A stretch of DNA of 62,000 nt. It comes from Adiantum capillus-veneris. Lineage: Eukaryota > Streptophyta > Polypodiopsida > Polypodiales > Pteridaceae. Within the stretch, counting starts at the first letter, position 1; the number at the start of each line of letters is the position of its first letter. Position numbers and translations under genes: made by a program. Positions 61,830 through 62,000 of the stretch are shown piece after piece. Where the stretch lies: NCBI GenBank assembly GCA_014529385.2, contig CM043963.1:108790912-108852911 (forward strand). Reading direction: 5' to 3'. The notes under the pieces were generated by a model. That model made no database searches. It saw only the letters and a program-made list of their open reading frames with translations, and was not told where the DNA came from.

Positions 61830-62000
61830 TTTGTTGGTCGTTGACTGCAGAGAGCTTACCTGCTACCAAGAGGCTATTCCGATAGAAGATAGCAGAAGTG
61901 GGAGCAAGCAATGCAATTAGTAGAGTATAACTTGATTATGGCAAATGAGACTTGGGAACTGACAGAGTTGCCAGAAGGAAAACAAGCCTTGCCTCGCAAA
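61830..62000 (+). pseudogene. start of Ty1/copia reverse transcriptase, runs off window
   Basis: Frames combine to LTCYQEAIPIEDSR, KWEQAMQLVEYNLIM, ANETWELTELPEGKQALP, the entry segment of the copia RT domain. One or two frameshifts; continues beyond the window. Confidence 0.8.

Noticed and set aside
1-62000. CRISPR arrays, bacterial operons, riboswitches, rRNA or tRNA genes
   Set aside because: No regularly spaced repeats of CRISPR type, no ribosome-binding-site organised gene runs and no structured RNA gene sequence was seen; the window is plant transposon DNA.

Overview
This window is a block of transposon-rich nuclear DNA from a land plant. The signs are plant-type Ty3/gypsy chromoviruses, a tRNA-Asp-primed gypsy family resembling the Athila/Tat group, Ty1/copia gag and integrase remnants, a LINE reverse-transcriptase remnant, pentatricopeptide-repeat debris, and teloboxes (AAACCCTAA) inside LTRs. 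The LINE style and overall composition are compatible with a fern, lycophyte or other non-flowering plant, but that is only an impression. No intact host gene is visible. Nearly all coding sequence belongs to retrotransposons in various states of decay.

Layout (names are mine). 1-5744: chromovirus A (+), 5' LTR outside the window. 5745-9416: an LTR fragment of family F, then the 3' part of chromovirus D (+), which is split by a solo LTR of family C (6422-7898, 5-bp target duplication GATAC). 9417-11025: LINE remnant (-) split by an AT-rich segment. 11026-14697: low-copy-looking DNA with a PPR pseudogene scrap, two spliceable candidate exons (12055-12536), and a copia gag remnant. 14698-49860: one large nest. 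Its host is chromovirus K (-), whose LTR survives as three pieces (15625-15682, 38925-39131, 49648-49860). One gap in K is filled by a head-to-head pair of non-autonomous gypsy elements, L1 (-, 15683-23105) and L-out (+, 23106-38924). L-out itself carries a same-family insertion, L2 (26342-35107, target duplication GAGCA). The other gap is filled by chromovirus C (+, 39132-49647, target duplication CAAGG), which in turn contains chromovirus B (-, 40372-46740), a close sister of A. 49861-51120: element F (-). About 51703-54646: gag-protease element G (-). 54660-56248: chromovirus H 3' part (+). 56249-56717: second F LTR (+). 56718-56898: gag scrap. 56899-58988: degraded chromovirus I (+). 59417-60616: gypsy gag J (-). 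60640-62000: copia remnant (+).

Most elements here lack part of the replication machinery. L1, L2 and L-out have gag plus protease but no reverse transcriptase or integrase; the family carries two different retropepsin domains, four CCHC zinc knuckles and an extra small acidic ORF. Element C is an in-frame zinc knuckle-protease-chromodomain fusion with RT, RNase H and the integrase core removed. G has gag, protease and an unknown tail but no RT. A and B keep RT and RNase H but share a deletion inside the integrase core. Any copying of these families would need proteins from other elements, so the window looks like a community of dependent elements that use long, motif-rich LTRs.
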